Assembly: GCA_963989245.1 (NCBI GenBank)
Contig: OZ022342.1
Location: 38,730,442 to 38,794,441, forward strand
DNA from: Nansenia antarctica
Lineage: Eukaryota; Chordata; Actinopteri; Argentiniformes; Microstomatidae
Length of the DNA: 64,000 nt
Reading direction: 5' to 3'
Shown: positions 36,241 through 48,586 of the stretch, in pieces
How the letters are laid out: the number at the start of each line of letters is the position of its first letter
Position numbering within the stretch: position 1 is the first letter of the stretch
Notes under the pieces: generated by a model
The model's input: only the letters and a program-made list of their open reading frames with translations
Database searches by the model: none
Told to the model about the DNA's origin: nothing
Position numbers and translations under genes: made by a program

Positions 36241-39200
36241 GCCATGTATACAGCCCTCTCTATGTATGTCATGTATACAGCCCTCTGCTATGTATGTCAT
36301 GTATACAGCCCTCTTCTATGTATGTCATGTATACAGCCCTCTGCTATGTATGTCATGTATACAGCCCTCTGCTATGTATGTCATGTATACAGCCTTCTGC
36401 TATGTATGTCATGTATACAGCCCTCTGCTATGTATGTCATGTATACAGACCTCTACTATGTATGTCATGTATACAGCCCTCTGCTATGTATGTAATGTAT
36501 ACAGCCCTCTGCTATACAGCCCTCTGCTATGTATGTCATGTATACAGCCTTCTGCTATGTATGTCATGTATACAGACCTCTACTATGTATGTCATGTATA
36601 CAGCCCTCTCTATGTATGTCATGTATACAGCCCTCTCTATGTATGTCATTTATACAGCCCTCTGCTATGTATGTAATGTATACAGCCCTCTGCTATACAG
36701 CCCTCTACTATGTATGTCATGTATACAGCCCTCTCTATGTATGTCATGTATACAGCCCTCTCTATGTATTTCATGTATACAGCCCTCTCTATGTATGTAA
36801 TGTATACAGCCCTCTGCTATGTATGTCATGTATACAGCCCTCTGCTGTGTATGTCATTTATACAGCCCTCTGCTATGTATGTAATGTATACAGCCCTCTG
36901 CTATACAGCCCTCTACTATGTATGTCATGTATACAGCCCTCTCTATGTATGTCATGTATACAGCCCTCTCTATGTATGTCATGTATACAGCCCTCTATGT
37001 ATGTCATGTATGCAGCCCTCTCTATGTATGTCATGTATACAGCCCTCTGCTATGTATGTCATGTATACAGCCCTCTGCTGTGTATGTTATGTATACAGCC
37101 CTCTCTGTGTTTGTCATGTATACAGCCCTCTCTATGTATGTCATGTATACAGCTCTATGTATGTCATGTATACAGCCCTCTGCTATGTATGTCATGTATA
37201 CAGCCTTCTGCTATGTATGTCATGTATACAGCCCTCTATGTATGTCATGTATACAGCCCTCTGCTATGTATGTCATGTATACAGCCCTCTCTATGTATGT
37301 CTTGTATACAGCCCTCTCTATGTATGTCATGTATACAGCTGTCTGCTATGTATGTCATGTATACAGCCCTCTACTATGTATGTCATGTATACAGCCCTCT
37401 GCTATGTATGTAATGTATACAGCCTTCTGCTATGTATGTCATGTATACAGCCCTCTACTATGTATGTCATGTATACAGCCCTCTGCTATGTATGTCATGT
37501 ATACAGCCCTCTCTATGTATGTCATGTATACAGCCCTCTCTATGTATGTCATGTATACAGCCCTCTCTATGTATGTCATGTATACAGCCCTCTGCTATGT
37601 ATGTCATGTATACAGCCCTCTCTATGTATGTCATGTATACAGCCCTCTCTATGTATGTCATGTATACAGCCCTCTACTATGTATGTCATGTATACAGCCC
37701 TCTATGTATGTCATGTATACAGCCCTCTCTATGTATGTCATGTATACAGCCCTCTCTGTGATGCCATGTAAACAGCCCTCTGCTATGTATGTCATGTATT
37801 CAGCCCTCTGCTATGTATGTCATGTATACAGCCCTCTGCTGTGTATGTCATGTATACAGCCCTCTCTATATATGTCATGTATACAGCCCTGCTATGTATG
37901 TCATGTATACAGCCCTCTCTATGTATGTCATGTATACAGCCATCTCTATGTATGTCATGTATACAGCCCTCTGCTATGTATGTCATGTATACAGCCCTCT
38001 GCTATGTATGTCATGTATACAGCCCTCTACTATGTATGTCATGTATACAGCCCTCTGCTATGTATGTCATGTATACAGCCCTCTGCTCTAAAGCCCTCTG
38101 CTATGTATGTCATGTATACAGCCCTCTGCTATGTATGTCATATATACAGCCCTCTGCTATGTATGTCATGTATACAGCCCTCTGCTATGTATGTCATGTA
38201 TACAGCCCTCTGCTATGTATGTCATGTATACAGCCCTATGCTACGTATGTCATGTATACAGCCCTCTGCTATGTATGTCATGTATACAGCCCTCTGCTAT
38301 GTATGTCATGTATACAGCCCTCTTCTATGTATGTCATGTATACAGCCCTCTGCTATGTATGTCAAGTATACAGCCCTCTCTATGTATGTGATGTATACAG
38401 CCCTCTGCTATGTATGTCATGTATACAGCCCTCTCTATGTATGTCATGTATACAGCCCTCTCTGTGTATGTTATGTATACAGCCCTCTCTATGTATGTCA
38501 TGTATACAGCCCTCTGCTATGTATGTCATGTATACAGCTCTCTACTATGTATGTCATGTATACAGCCCTGCTATGTATGTCATGTATACAGCCCTTTCTA
38601 TGTATGTCATGTATACAGCCCTCTCTATGTATGTCATGTATACAGCCCTCTCTATGTAATGTAATCTATACAGCCCTCTACTATGTATGTCATGTATACA
38701 GCCCTCTATGTATGTCATGTATACAGCCCTCTACGTATGTCATATATACAGCCCTCTGCTATGTATGTCATGTATACAGCCCACTCTATGTATGTCATGT
38801 ATACAGCCCTCTATGTATGTCATGTATACAGCCCTCTGCTATGTATGTCATGTATACAACCCTCTCTATGTATGTCAAGTATACAGCCCTCTGCTATGTA
38901 TGTCATGTATACAGCCCTCTGCTATGTATGTCATGTATACAGCCCTCTGATATGTATGTCATGTATACAGCCTTCTGCTATGTATGTCATGTATACAACC
39001 CTCTGCTATTTATGTCATGTATACAGCTTTCTGCTATGTATGTCATGTATACAGCCCTCTGATATGTATGTCATGTATACAGCCTTCTGCTATGTATGTC
39101 ATGTATACAACCCTCTGCTATTTATGTCATGTATACAACCCTCTGCTATGTATGTCATGTATACAGCCCTCTGCTAAACAGCCCTCTACTATGTATGTCA

Positions 39201-41466
39201 TGTATACAGCCCTCTCTATATATGTCATGTATACAGCCCTCTACTATGTATGTCATGTATACAGCCCTCTTTATTCATGTCATGTATACAGCCCTCTCTA
39301 TGTATGTCATGTATACTGCCCTCTACTATGTATGTCATGTATACAGCCCTCTCTGTGTATTTCATGTATACAGCCCTCTACTATGTATGTCATGTATACA
39401 GCCCTCTCTATATATGTCATCTATACAGCCCTCTACTATGTATGTCATGTATACAGCCCTCTTTATTCATGTCATGTATACAGCCCTCTCTATGTATGTC
39501 ATGTATACTGCCCTCTACTATGTATGTCATGTATACAGCCCTCTCTATGTATGTCATCTATACAGCCCTCTACTATGTATGTCATGTATACAGCCCTCTC
39601 TATGTATGTCATGTATACAGCCCTCTATGTATGATATGTATACCGCCCTCTGCTATGTATGTCATGTATACAGCCCTCTACTATGTATGTCATGTATACA
39701 GCCCTTTCTGTGATGCCATGTATACAGCCCTCTGCTATGTATGTCATGTATACAGCCCTCTCTATGTATGTCATGTATACAGCCCTCTCTATGTATGGCA
39801 TGTATACAGCCCTCTACTATGTATGTCATGTATACAGCCCTGCTATGTATGTCATGTATACAGCCCTCTGCTATGTATGTCATGTATGCAGCCCTCTGCT
39901 GTGTATGTCATGTATACAGCCCTCTATGTATGTCATGTATACAGCCCTCTGCTGTGTATGTCATGTATACAGCCCTCTCTATGTATGTCATGTATACAGC
40001 CCTCTGCTATGTATGTCATGTATACAGCTGTCTGCTATGTATGTCATGTATACAGCCCTCTGCTATACAGCCCTCTACTATGTATGTCATGTATACAGCC
40101 CTCTCTATGTATGTCATGTATACAGCCCTCTCTATGTATGTCATGTATACAGCCCTCTACTATGTATGTCATGTATACAGCCCTCTCTATGTATGTCATG
40201 TATACAGCCCATTATGTATGTCACGTATACAGCCCTCTCTGTGATGCCATGTAAACAGCCCTCTGCTATGTATGTCATGTATTCAGCCCTCTGCTATGTA
40301 TGTCATGTATACAGCCCTCTGCTATGTATGTCATGTATACAGCCCTCTGCTATGTATGTCATGTATACAGCCCTCTGCTATGTATGTCATGTATACAGCC
40401 CTCTGCTATGTATGTCATGTATACAGCCCTCTTCTATGTATGTCATGTATACAGCCCTCTGCTATGTATGTCATGTATACAGCCCTCTGCTATGTATGTC
40501 ATGTATACAGCCTTCTGCTATGTATGTCATGTATACAGTCCTCTGCTATGTATGTAATGTATACAGCCCTCTGCTATACAGCCCTCTGCTATGTATGTCA
40601 TGTATACAGCCTTCTGCTATGTATGTCATGTATACAGACCTCTACTATGTATGTCATGTATACAGCCCTCTACTATGTATGTCATGTATACAGCCCTCTC
40701 TATGTATGTCATGTATACAGCCCTCTCTATGTATGTCATGTATACAGCCCTCTGCTATGTATGTAATGTATACAGCCCTCTGCTATACAGCCCTCTACTA
40801 TGTATGTCATGTATACAGCCCTCTCTATGTATGTCATGTATACAGCCCTCTCTATGTATGTCATGTATACAGCCCTCTCTATGTATGTCATGTATACAGC
40901 CCTCTGCTATGTATGTCATGTATACAGCTCTATGTATGTCATGTATACAGCCCTCTGCTATGTATGTCATGTATACAGCCCTCTGCTGTGTATGTTATGT
41001 ATACAGCCCTCTCTGTGTTTGTCATGTATACAGCCCTCTCTATGTATGTCATGTATACAGCCCTCTCTGTGTTTGTCATGTATACAGCCCTCTCTATGTA
41101 TGTCATGTATACAGCTCTATGTATGTCATGTATACAGCCCTCTGCTATGTATGTCATGTATACAGCCTTCTGCTATATATGTCATGTATACAGCCCTCTA
41201 TGTATGTCATGTATACAGCCCTCTGCTATGTATGTCATGTATACAGCCCTCTCTATGTATGTCATGTATACAGCCCTCTCTGTGTATGTTATGTATACAG
41301 CCCTCTCTATGTATGTCATGTATACAGCCCTCTCTATGTATGTCATGTATACAGCTGTCTGCTATGTATGTCATGTATACAGCCCTCTGCTATGTATGTC
41401 ATGTATACAGCCTTCTGCTATGTATGTCATGTATACAGCCCTCTACTATGTATGTCATGTATACAG
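36241..41466 (+). repeat. 28-bp satellite, block 5
   Basis: 5.2 kb with the same unit types and landmark variants as block 4. TGTGATGCCATGTAAACAGC occurs at 37757 and 40240, and CCATTATGTATGTCACG at 40209. Confidence 0.97.
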
Positions 41467-41932
41467 TCAGCAGAGAGGGTGATCGGCTGTCCCTTGCCCT
41501 CCCTCAACTCCCTGCATGACACCAGGGCTCTGAGGAGGGCAAGGAAGATCATGGCTGACCCCTTCCACCCCGGCCACGGCCTCCTCACCCTGCTTCCCTC
41601 TGGAAGAAGGTTGCGGCTGCCTAAGGCACTTAAGGCCCGCCACAGGCTCAGCTTCTACCCCTCAGCCGCCAGGCTGTTAAATGACTCTGGCTTCCCCCCC
41701 CCCCCCCGCCCCCAAGTCTGCCCAGGACTGAACTGGACTCAAACAAAACTCTGCACTGCACTTTACTTTATACCGCACTATCCAATGCACTGTTGTCTGT
41801 CCTGTGTTGTTGTTGTGTTGTCCTGTTTTTTGATATGTGAAAAAAGTATAAACGCACTTGCTGTGGTGACGAAGCAAATTCCTATATGTGTAATGCATAG
41901 TGGCAATAAACGTTATCTCAATCTCAATCTCA
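41467..41932 (+). mobile_element. CR1/Rex-like LINE (type B) 3' fragment
   Basis: The coding remnant includes VIGCPLPSLNSLHDTRALRR, PFHPGHGLLTLLPSGRRLR and the final SAARLLNDSGF. The 3' UTR has AATAAACGTTATCTCAATCT. It is flanked by ATGTATACAG on both sides (41457-41466 and 41933-41942), a probable 10-bp TSD because the satellite phase is reset. It matches 18516-19100 in the opposite orientation. Confidence 0.9.
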
Positions 41933-43440
41933 ATGTATACAGCCCTCTGCTATGTATGTCATGTATACAGCCCTCTCTATGTATGTCATGTATACAGCCC
42001 TCTCTGTGTATGTTATGTATACAGCCCTCTCTATGTATGTCATGTATACAGCCCTCTCTATGTATGTCATGTATACAGCTGTCTGCTATGTATGTCATGT
42101 ATACAGCCCTCTGCTATGTATGTCATGTATACAGCCTTCTGCTATGTATGTCATGTATACAGCCCTCTGCTATGTATGTCATGTATACAGCCCTCTCTAT
42201 GTATGTCATGTATACAGCCCTCTATGTATGTCATGTATACAGCCCTCTCTATGTATGTCATGTATACAGCCCTCTCTATGTATGTCATGTATACAGCCCT
42301 CTCTATGTATGTCATGTATACAGCCCTCTACTATGTATGTCATGTATACAGCCCTCTATGTATGTCATGTATACAGCCCATTATGTATGTCACGTATACA
42401 GCCCTCTCTGTGATGCCATGTAAACAGCCCTCTGCTATGTATGTCATGTATTCAGCCCTCTGCTATGTATGTCATGTATACAGCCCTCTGCTGTGTATGT
42501 CATGTATACAGCCCTCTCTATATATGTCATGTATACAGCCCTCTGCTATGTATGTCATGTATACAGCCCTATGTATGTAATGTATACAGCCCTGCTATGT
42601 ATGTCATGTATACAGCCCTCTCTATGTACGTCATGTATACAGCCATCTCTATGTATGTCATGTATACAGCCCTCTCTATGTATGTCATGTATAAAGCCAT
42701 CTCTATGTATGTCATGTATACAGCCCTCTGCTATGTATGTCATGTATACAGCCCTCTCTATGTATGTCATGTATACAGCCATCTCTATGTATGTCATGTA
42801 TACAGCCCTCTGCTATGTATGTCATGTATACAGCCCTCTACTATGTATGTCATGTATACAGCCCTCTGCTATGTATGTCATATATACAGCCCTATGCTAC
42901 GTATGTCATGTATACAGCCCTCTGCTATGTATGTCATGTATACAGCCCTCTGCTATGTATGTCATGTATACAGCCCTCTGCTATGTATGTCACGTATACA
43001 GCCCTCTCTATGTATGTGATGTATACAGCCCTCTGCTATGTATGTCATGTATAAAGCCCTCTGCTATGTATGTCATGTATACAGCCCTCTATGTATGTCA
43101 TGTATACAGCTCTCTATGTATGTCATGTATACAGCCCTCTGCTATGTATGTCATGTATACAGCCCTCTCTATGTATGTCATGTATACAGCCATCTCTATG
43201 TATGGCATGTATACAGTTCTCTGCTATGTATGTCATGTATACAGCCCTCTGCTATGTATGTCATGTATACAGCCCTCTGCTATGTATGTCATGTATACAG
43301 CCTTCTGCTATGTATTACATGTATACAGCCTTCTGCTATGTATGTCATGTATACAGCCCTCTCTATGTATGTCAAGTATACAGCCCTCTCTATGTATGTG
43401 ATGTATGAAGCCCTCTCTGTGTTTGTCATGTATACAGCCC
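41933..43440 (+). repeat. 28-bp satellite, block 6
   Basis: 1.5 kb with landmark variants at 42378 and 42411 and the CAGCCATCTCTATG type near 42650-42790. It ends abruptly at 43440, where the AACGTT-rich element begins. Confidence 0.97.
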
Positions 43441-43508
43441 CCCAGCTAGCAATTTTTGGTTCTAAAAATGTTCAAAGAATGTTACCTAGAACGTTCTCGT
43501 AATGTTTT

Positions 43509-44237
43509 CAGCGGGAAGTTTTCTTTAAGTTCCCAGAATGTTCTAGGATAACGTTCTCTAAAAACATTTTTGAAATGTTGTGTGATAACCTTCTTAAAAT
43601 GTTAAGTGACAACATTGCTAGAACATTATGCCCTAATGTTCTTGAAAACTTTTTCAGCGGAAAGTTTTCTTTAAGTTCCCAGAATGTTCTAGGATAACGT
43701 TCTCTAAAAACATTTTTAAAATGTTGTGTGATAACCTTCTTAAAATGTTAAGTGACAACATTGCTGGAACATTATGCCCTAATGTTCTTGAAAACCTTTT
43801 CAGCGGGAAGTTTTCTTTAAGTTCCCAGAATGTTCTAGGATAACGTTCTCTAAAAACATTTTTGAAATGTTGTGTGATAACCTTCTTAAAATGTTAAGTG
43901 ACAACATTGCTAGAACATTATGCCCTAATGTTCTTGAAAACTTTTTCAGCGGGAAGTTTTCTTTAAGTTCCCAGAATGTTCTAGGATAACGTTCTCTAAA
44001 AACATTTTAAAAATGTTGTGTGATAACCTTCTTAAAATGTTAAGTGACAACATTGCTGGAACATTATGCCCTAATGTTCTTGAAAACCTTTTCAGCGGGA
44101 AGTTTTCTTTAAGTTCCCAGAATGTTCTAGGATAATGTTCTCTAAAAACATTTTTAAAATGTTGTGTGATAACCTTCTTAAAATGTTAAGTGACAACATT
44201 GCTAGAACATTACACCTTATGTTCTCAAAACATTTTC
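43509..44237 (+). repeat. 146-bp tandem repeats, five copies, ABAB-type
   Basis: Copies start at 43509, 43655, 43801, 43947 and 44093, exactly 146 bp apart, each with CAGCGG.AAGTTTTCTTTAAG. Copies 1 and 3 share GAAATGTTGTG and GCTAGAACAT. Copies 2 and 4 share GCTGGAACAT and GAAAACCTTTTCAG. This indicates expansion as a 292-bp dimer. Confidence 0.93.
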
Positions 44238-44760
44238 TGTCACGACCAGAGGGCGGAACCCAGAAGCAGACAACGGAGAACAGGTAGTACAACAATAATA
44301 ATGACTTATTGTAGGGTAGGGGTGTCAGGAGGAGCAGGCTGGAGGTAGATAGGTAGTCAGACAGGCAGGGGATCAGGCAGGTAGGCAGGTAGTCAGCGGG
44401 TCAGGCAGGCGGAGTGGTCGGCAGACAGGCAGGGGGTCAGGCAGGCGGAGTGGTCGGCAGACATGCAGGGGTCAGGCCGGCGGAGTGGTCGGCAGACAGG
44501 CAGGGGGTCAGGCAGGCGGAGTGGTCGGCAGACAGGCAGGGGTCAGGCAGGCGGAGTGGTCGGTAGACAGGCTGGGGGTCAGGCAGGAGGGAAAGTACAG
44601 GCAGGCAGGAGTTCGGCAGGCAGGGAATCCATTAAATGGCTACGATCTGGCGTTGACTGGAAGCAGGAGCAGAGCTTAAGTAGGAGCCAGTCGCGGTCTT
44701 AATCGGCCACACCTGGCACCACTTATAGACGGCTGATGAGCCAGGGGCGGAGCTGTAACA
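44238..44760 (-). mobile_element. Solo LTR
   Basis: On the minus strand it begins TGTTACAGCTCCGCCCCTGG and ends CTGGTCGTGACA, with the TG...CA form of an LTR. TTTTC is duplicated at 44233-44237 and 44761-44765, a 5-bp TSD. A TATAAG motif lies near 44722-44729. A 35/36-bp minisatellite (GCAGGCGGAGTGGTCGGCAG units, 44400-44585) sits inside the LTR. No internal retroelement sequence remains, so it arose by LTR-LTR recombination. Confidence 0.85.
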
Positions 44761-44910
44761 TTTTCAGCTTAAGTTTTTTGTTTGTTCCCAGAATGTTTCA
44801 GGATAACGTGCTCTAAAAACCATTCTAAAAACGTTTGCTTATAACCTTCTTAAAATATTTACTGAAAACCCTGTTAAAACATTATGCCCAAACAGTCTTA
44901 AAATGTTTTT

Positions 44911-45999
44911 AGCTAAACGTATTAACACATGTAAAAGTTTGATAACATCAATATTCAAGTCTTTCAACATAATGTATCATTATTTATTAACATTAACAAC
45001 AGAGGTGAGACAGCTTGAGAACATTGAGAACATATAAAATAAAATAAAAAGCAAAACATCATATACTCTACATACTGAAAACATGGAAGTCAGAACCTAT
45101 CATCACTGCAACAGTACATATCTCTGACAGTACATATCCTCATGACAGACAGGCATTCCCAAAGTGTTGTAGTTCTTGATTTAGTCCTCGAACAGTGTGG
45201 GGCTTCTGCTCCCCTCAAGTGCTGCTGCTGCACCTGGACACATTCTTAAACATCATCCCTGGACACATTCTTATACATCATCCCTGGACACATCCTTACT
45301 CTGAACTCTGTCCTCAGTCACAGATGGTCCACCTGTATCACTGTCCTCAGTCATGGATGGTCCACCTGTATTATCCACCTGCATTATAACAAAAATAGTA
45401 TTTAAAATCAGAATAGTTTCTGATTCATCAGAAGTCTTTTTGGTAGCCCTTTAAATTACAGGCCGTTAATTATGCAGTAATTACTGGAAATAACCAAGTA
45501 ATATCCATGTAAAATAGACATGTAGAATGCTAGTAATTGTGCTAGCTAGATTGCTATAGCTTGCTAGCTAGCTAGCCCCCAAACCTGTCCCAAACTTTTG
45601 GGCTGGTAGATTTGCTTCACTCACCAGCCAAAAAACCAACAACAATGACGTTAATCTATTGAGTGGCTGGTAAAATCTGAACGTTCACCAACTTGTCTGA
45701 CAACACACACGCTCGACGTTATTCGCATTAACGGTTAGTTTGTGGTCAAGAAAGTAAATGTATCCATACAAAGTAACGTTAATCAATTAAAAACAGTTAT
45801 TGTAACCTTACCGTTTAATCCACAGTGTCCCGTTCCCTTGTGCTGTCTTCAACTAAAACCGTCTACCTGTGCCCGACCACGGAGGTGAACTGAACATCTC
45901 AGTCAGGCTTAGTGAAATCTAATCAGAGTCGTTTGATTGGTCTGCCACGTCCTCAGCCTCCTCGGTTATTGGTGCAAGTCTGAAACTTGAATTTTTAAT
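44911..45999. other. Unpaired centre of the foldback-like element, no gene seen
   Basis: It contains a 25-bp unit repeated about three times (GGACACATTCTTAAACATCA type, 45236-45295) and a 33-bp unit repeated twice (CTGTCCTCAGTCACAGATGG type, 45307-45372). The remainder is unique. Confidence 0.55.
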
Positions 46000-46461
46000 A
46001 ACATCCCAAAAACATTTTGGGCATAATGTTTTAACAGGGTTTTCAGTAAACATTTTAAGAAGGTTATAAGCAAACGGTTTTAGAATGTTTTTTAGAGCAC
46101 GTTATCCTAAAACATTCTGGGAACAAACAAAAAACTTAAGCTGAAAATGTTTTGAGAACATAAGGTGTAATGTTCTAGCAATATTGTCAACTCACATTTT
46201 AAGAAGGTTATTACCGAACATTATCCTAAAACATTCCGGGAACTTCCCACTGAAAACGTTTTCAAGAACATTAGGGCATAATGTTCTAGCAATGCTGTCA
46301 CTTAACATTTTAAGAAGGTTATCACACAACATTTAAAAAATGTTTTTAGAGAACGTTATCCTAGAACATTCTGGGAACTTAAAGAAAAATTCCCGCTGGA
46401 AACATTACGAGAACGTTCTAGGTAACATTCTTTGAACATTTTTAGAACCAAAAATTGCTAG

Positions 46462-46974
46462 ATGTGCATAAAAACGCTACTACTCATCATGCTGTTGTTC
46501 GCCCCCACCTATTCCCAGGGGTTTGACACTTTGTTACTAAGCATCCTCTGCTCCAGCCTCTCCAAAGGGCAGCCCCCCTAGATCCACCAGAACAAAAGAT
46601 ATGCACTTTTGAATGTGTACACAGTACCAATTGTGCATTATTGGGTACAGTACCTGTTTGTGCCCACAGGAGGCGCCCTTTAATATTATGGGCTATTTTG
46701 GGGCTTGCAAAGGGTGTCTTGCACCCTGAGTATACCCCCTTGTACGGGTCACCCTTGGGACTAGGAGCACCGTGTCAGGGCAAGTGCTTTTAAAACCCCA
46801 AGGATGTCCCGGGTCAACTGGACCCGAACAGTACGAAAGGGTCCAAAAAGTGAACATCACACAAGGGTTAAGGAAACCTATTTCAATATGCTATCTATGC
46901 GTTTCTTATTACATAATAAATGACATGCTCATTTGTATAGAGCGCAACAGTGTGGATCCGGAAGTAAATGTTGC
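46462..46974. other. Unique DNA with a possible piggyBac-like MITE end
   Basis: Between 46793 and 46873 lies CCCGGGTCAACTGGACCCG followed by AACATCACACAAGGGTTAAG, resembling fish TTAA-flanked MITE ends. The opposite end was not found. No gene seen. Confidence 0.4.
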
Positions 46975-47868
46975 GTTATCGTGTAACATTGTGAGAACAT
47001 TTTGTAAAAGAAAATTCTATAATCTGTTACCTAAACAATGTCCCCAAAACATCCATGGAATGTTGCAGGTAAAACGTTCTTCCTTTGTTTACATATCACA
47101 TTACAGGAACATTCTAGAAAAAACGTTTTGTGATCTGAGGCATCAATAACATCCTGAAAACATTATCCAAATGTTGCTTTGCAAATGTCCTTCCTATGTT
47201 ATCGTGTAACATTGTGGGAACATTTTATAAAAGAACATTCTATAATCTGTTACCTAAACAATGTCCCCAAAACATCCTTGGAATGTTGCAGGTAAAACGT
47301 TCTTCCTTTGTTTACATATCACATTACAGGAACATTCTAGAAAAAACGTTTTGTGATCTGAGGCATCAATAACATCCTGAAAACTTTATCCAAATGTTGC
47401 TTTGAAAATGTCCTTCCTTTGTTATCGTGTAACATTGTGGGAACATTTTATAAAAGAACATTCTATAATCTGTTACCTAAACAATGTCCCCAAAACATCC
47501 TCAGAATGTTGCACCTAAAACGTTCTTACTTTGTTAACATTTAACGTTATAGGAACATTATTTGAAATTGTAAACATCCTTAAAATGCTCTTTGAACATT
47601 AGATGAAAACGTTTTCTTTAAAACATTAGCAGAACTTGTAGGGAATGTTAGCCAATGTTGTGGGAACATTCCCTCCTAGCTGGGAATCTGTTACCTAAAC
47701 AATGTCCACAAAACATCCTTGGAATGTTGCAGGTAAAACGTTCTTCCTTTGTTTACATATCACATTACAGGAACATTCTAGAAAAAACGTTTTGTGATCT
47801 GAGGCATCAATAACATCCTGAAAACATTATCCAAATGTTGCTTTGAAAATGTCCTTCCTTTGTTATCG
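46975..47868 (+). repeat. 223-bp tandem repeats related to the AACGTT family
   Basis: GTTATCGTGTAACATTGTG starts copies at 46975, 47198 and 47421, exactly 223 bp apart. The third copy runs into CCCTCCTAGCTGGGA at about 47685, which mirrors the CCCAGCTAG at 43441. A partial fourth copy (47686-47868) follows immediately and is cut by the LINE fragment at 47869. Confidence 0.85.
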
Positions 47869-48586
47869 AGGGCAGCTTGACAAAGTGTACGTGCCCAGGG
47901 TGGGTCGGGTCCTTGGAGATCTTGGAGGCCCTCCTGAGACAGCGTGTGTTCTACAGCTCCTCCAGAGAGGGGAGGGGGGCGCCGGTGATCTTCTGTGCTG
48001 TTCTCACGACTCTCTGTAGCTCGTTTCTCTCCGCTGTTGTGCAGCTGTGGAACCAGTTGGAGATGCCGAAGGTGAGGATGCTCTCCACTGCGCCGTGGTA
48101 GAAGGCCACCAGTATCTCCTGCTTGTTGTGTTGTTTCCTGAGGCATCTCAGGGTGTATAGCCGCTGTTGTGCCCTCTTGATGGTGCCTTTAGTGTTGTCC
48201 TTCCAGGCCAGGTCATCCCGCATGTTGTGTCCCAGGAATCGGAGGGTTGAGACTCTCTCCACGCTCTCTCCGTCGATGAGCAGGGGCTGGATCTCGGACT
48301 TTTTCCTCCTGAAGTCTACGATGAATTCCTGGGTCTTTGACTTGTTTAGCAGCAGGTTGTTAACCTTGCACAGCTTGCTCAGTTGCTCTACCTCATCCCT
48401 GTACGCCGCCTCGTCCCCCCCGAGATACATCCCACCACGGTGGTGTCGTCTGCAAACTTTACGATGTAGTTGCTGGGGTGGACGGGGGTGAAGTCGTGGG
48501 TGTAGAGGTTGTAGAGGATGGGGCTTAGCACGCAGCCCTGGGGTGCAAGGTTAACAACCTGCTGTTGTGGGAGCCACCCCTCCTAA
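47869..48586 (-). pseudogene. Scrambled CR1/Rex-like LINE (type A) fragment
   Basis: From 48545 down to 47869 the minus strand encodes RT sequence: GCVLSPILYNLYTHDF, KFADDTTVVGCIS (in a shifted frame above 48430), VNNLLLNKSKTQEFIVDFRR and TAQKITGAPLPSLEEL. Then 48544-48568 is a piece in plus orientation (GCAAGGTTAACAACCTGCTG), matching the LINE at about 58953. A short plus-strand 3' UTR piece, GGGAGCCACCCCTCCTAA, follows at 48569-48586. The mixture of orientations fits an inverted and deleted insertion. It is non-functional. Confidence 0.8.

Larger units (their letters stand above)
43446..46461. mobile_element. Foldback-like AACGTT-rich element
   Basis: The left end CTAGCAATTTTTGGTTCTAA continues inward for about 65 bp as a near-perfect inverted match of the right end up to 46461. 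Further in, the left arm (44766-44910) matches 46000-46140 inverted. The arms are built from repeated GAACGTTCT/ACATTTT motifs. No clear TSD is visible, and the flanks differ: satellite on the left, unique DNA on the right. The unpaired middle (44911-45999) is non-coding. Confidence 0.7.

Noticed and set aside
26853..43500. Very long plus-strand open frames (up to ~836 codons) reading repeated MYVMYTAL/CHVYSPL peptides
   Set aside because: They arise because the 28-bp satellite unit has no stop in any plus frame. Overlapping frames are equally open, and there is no domain or start context.
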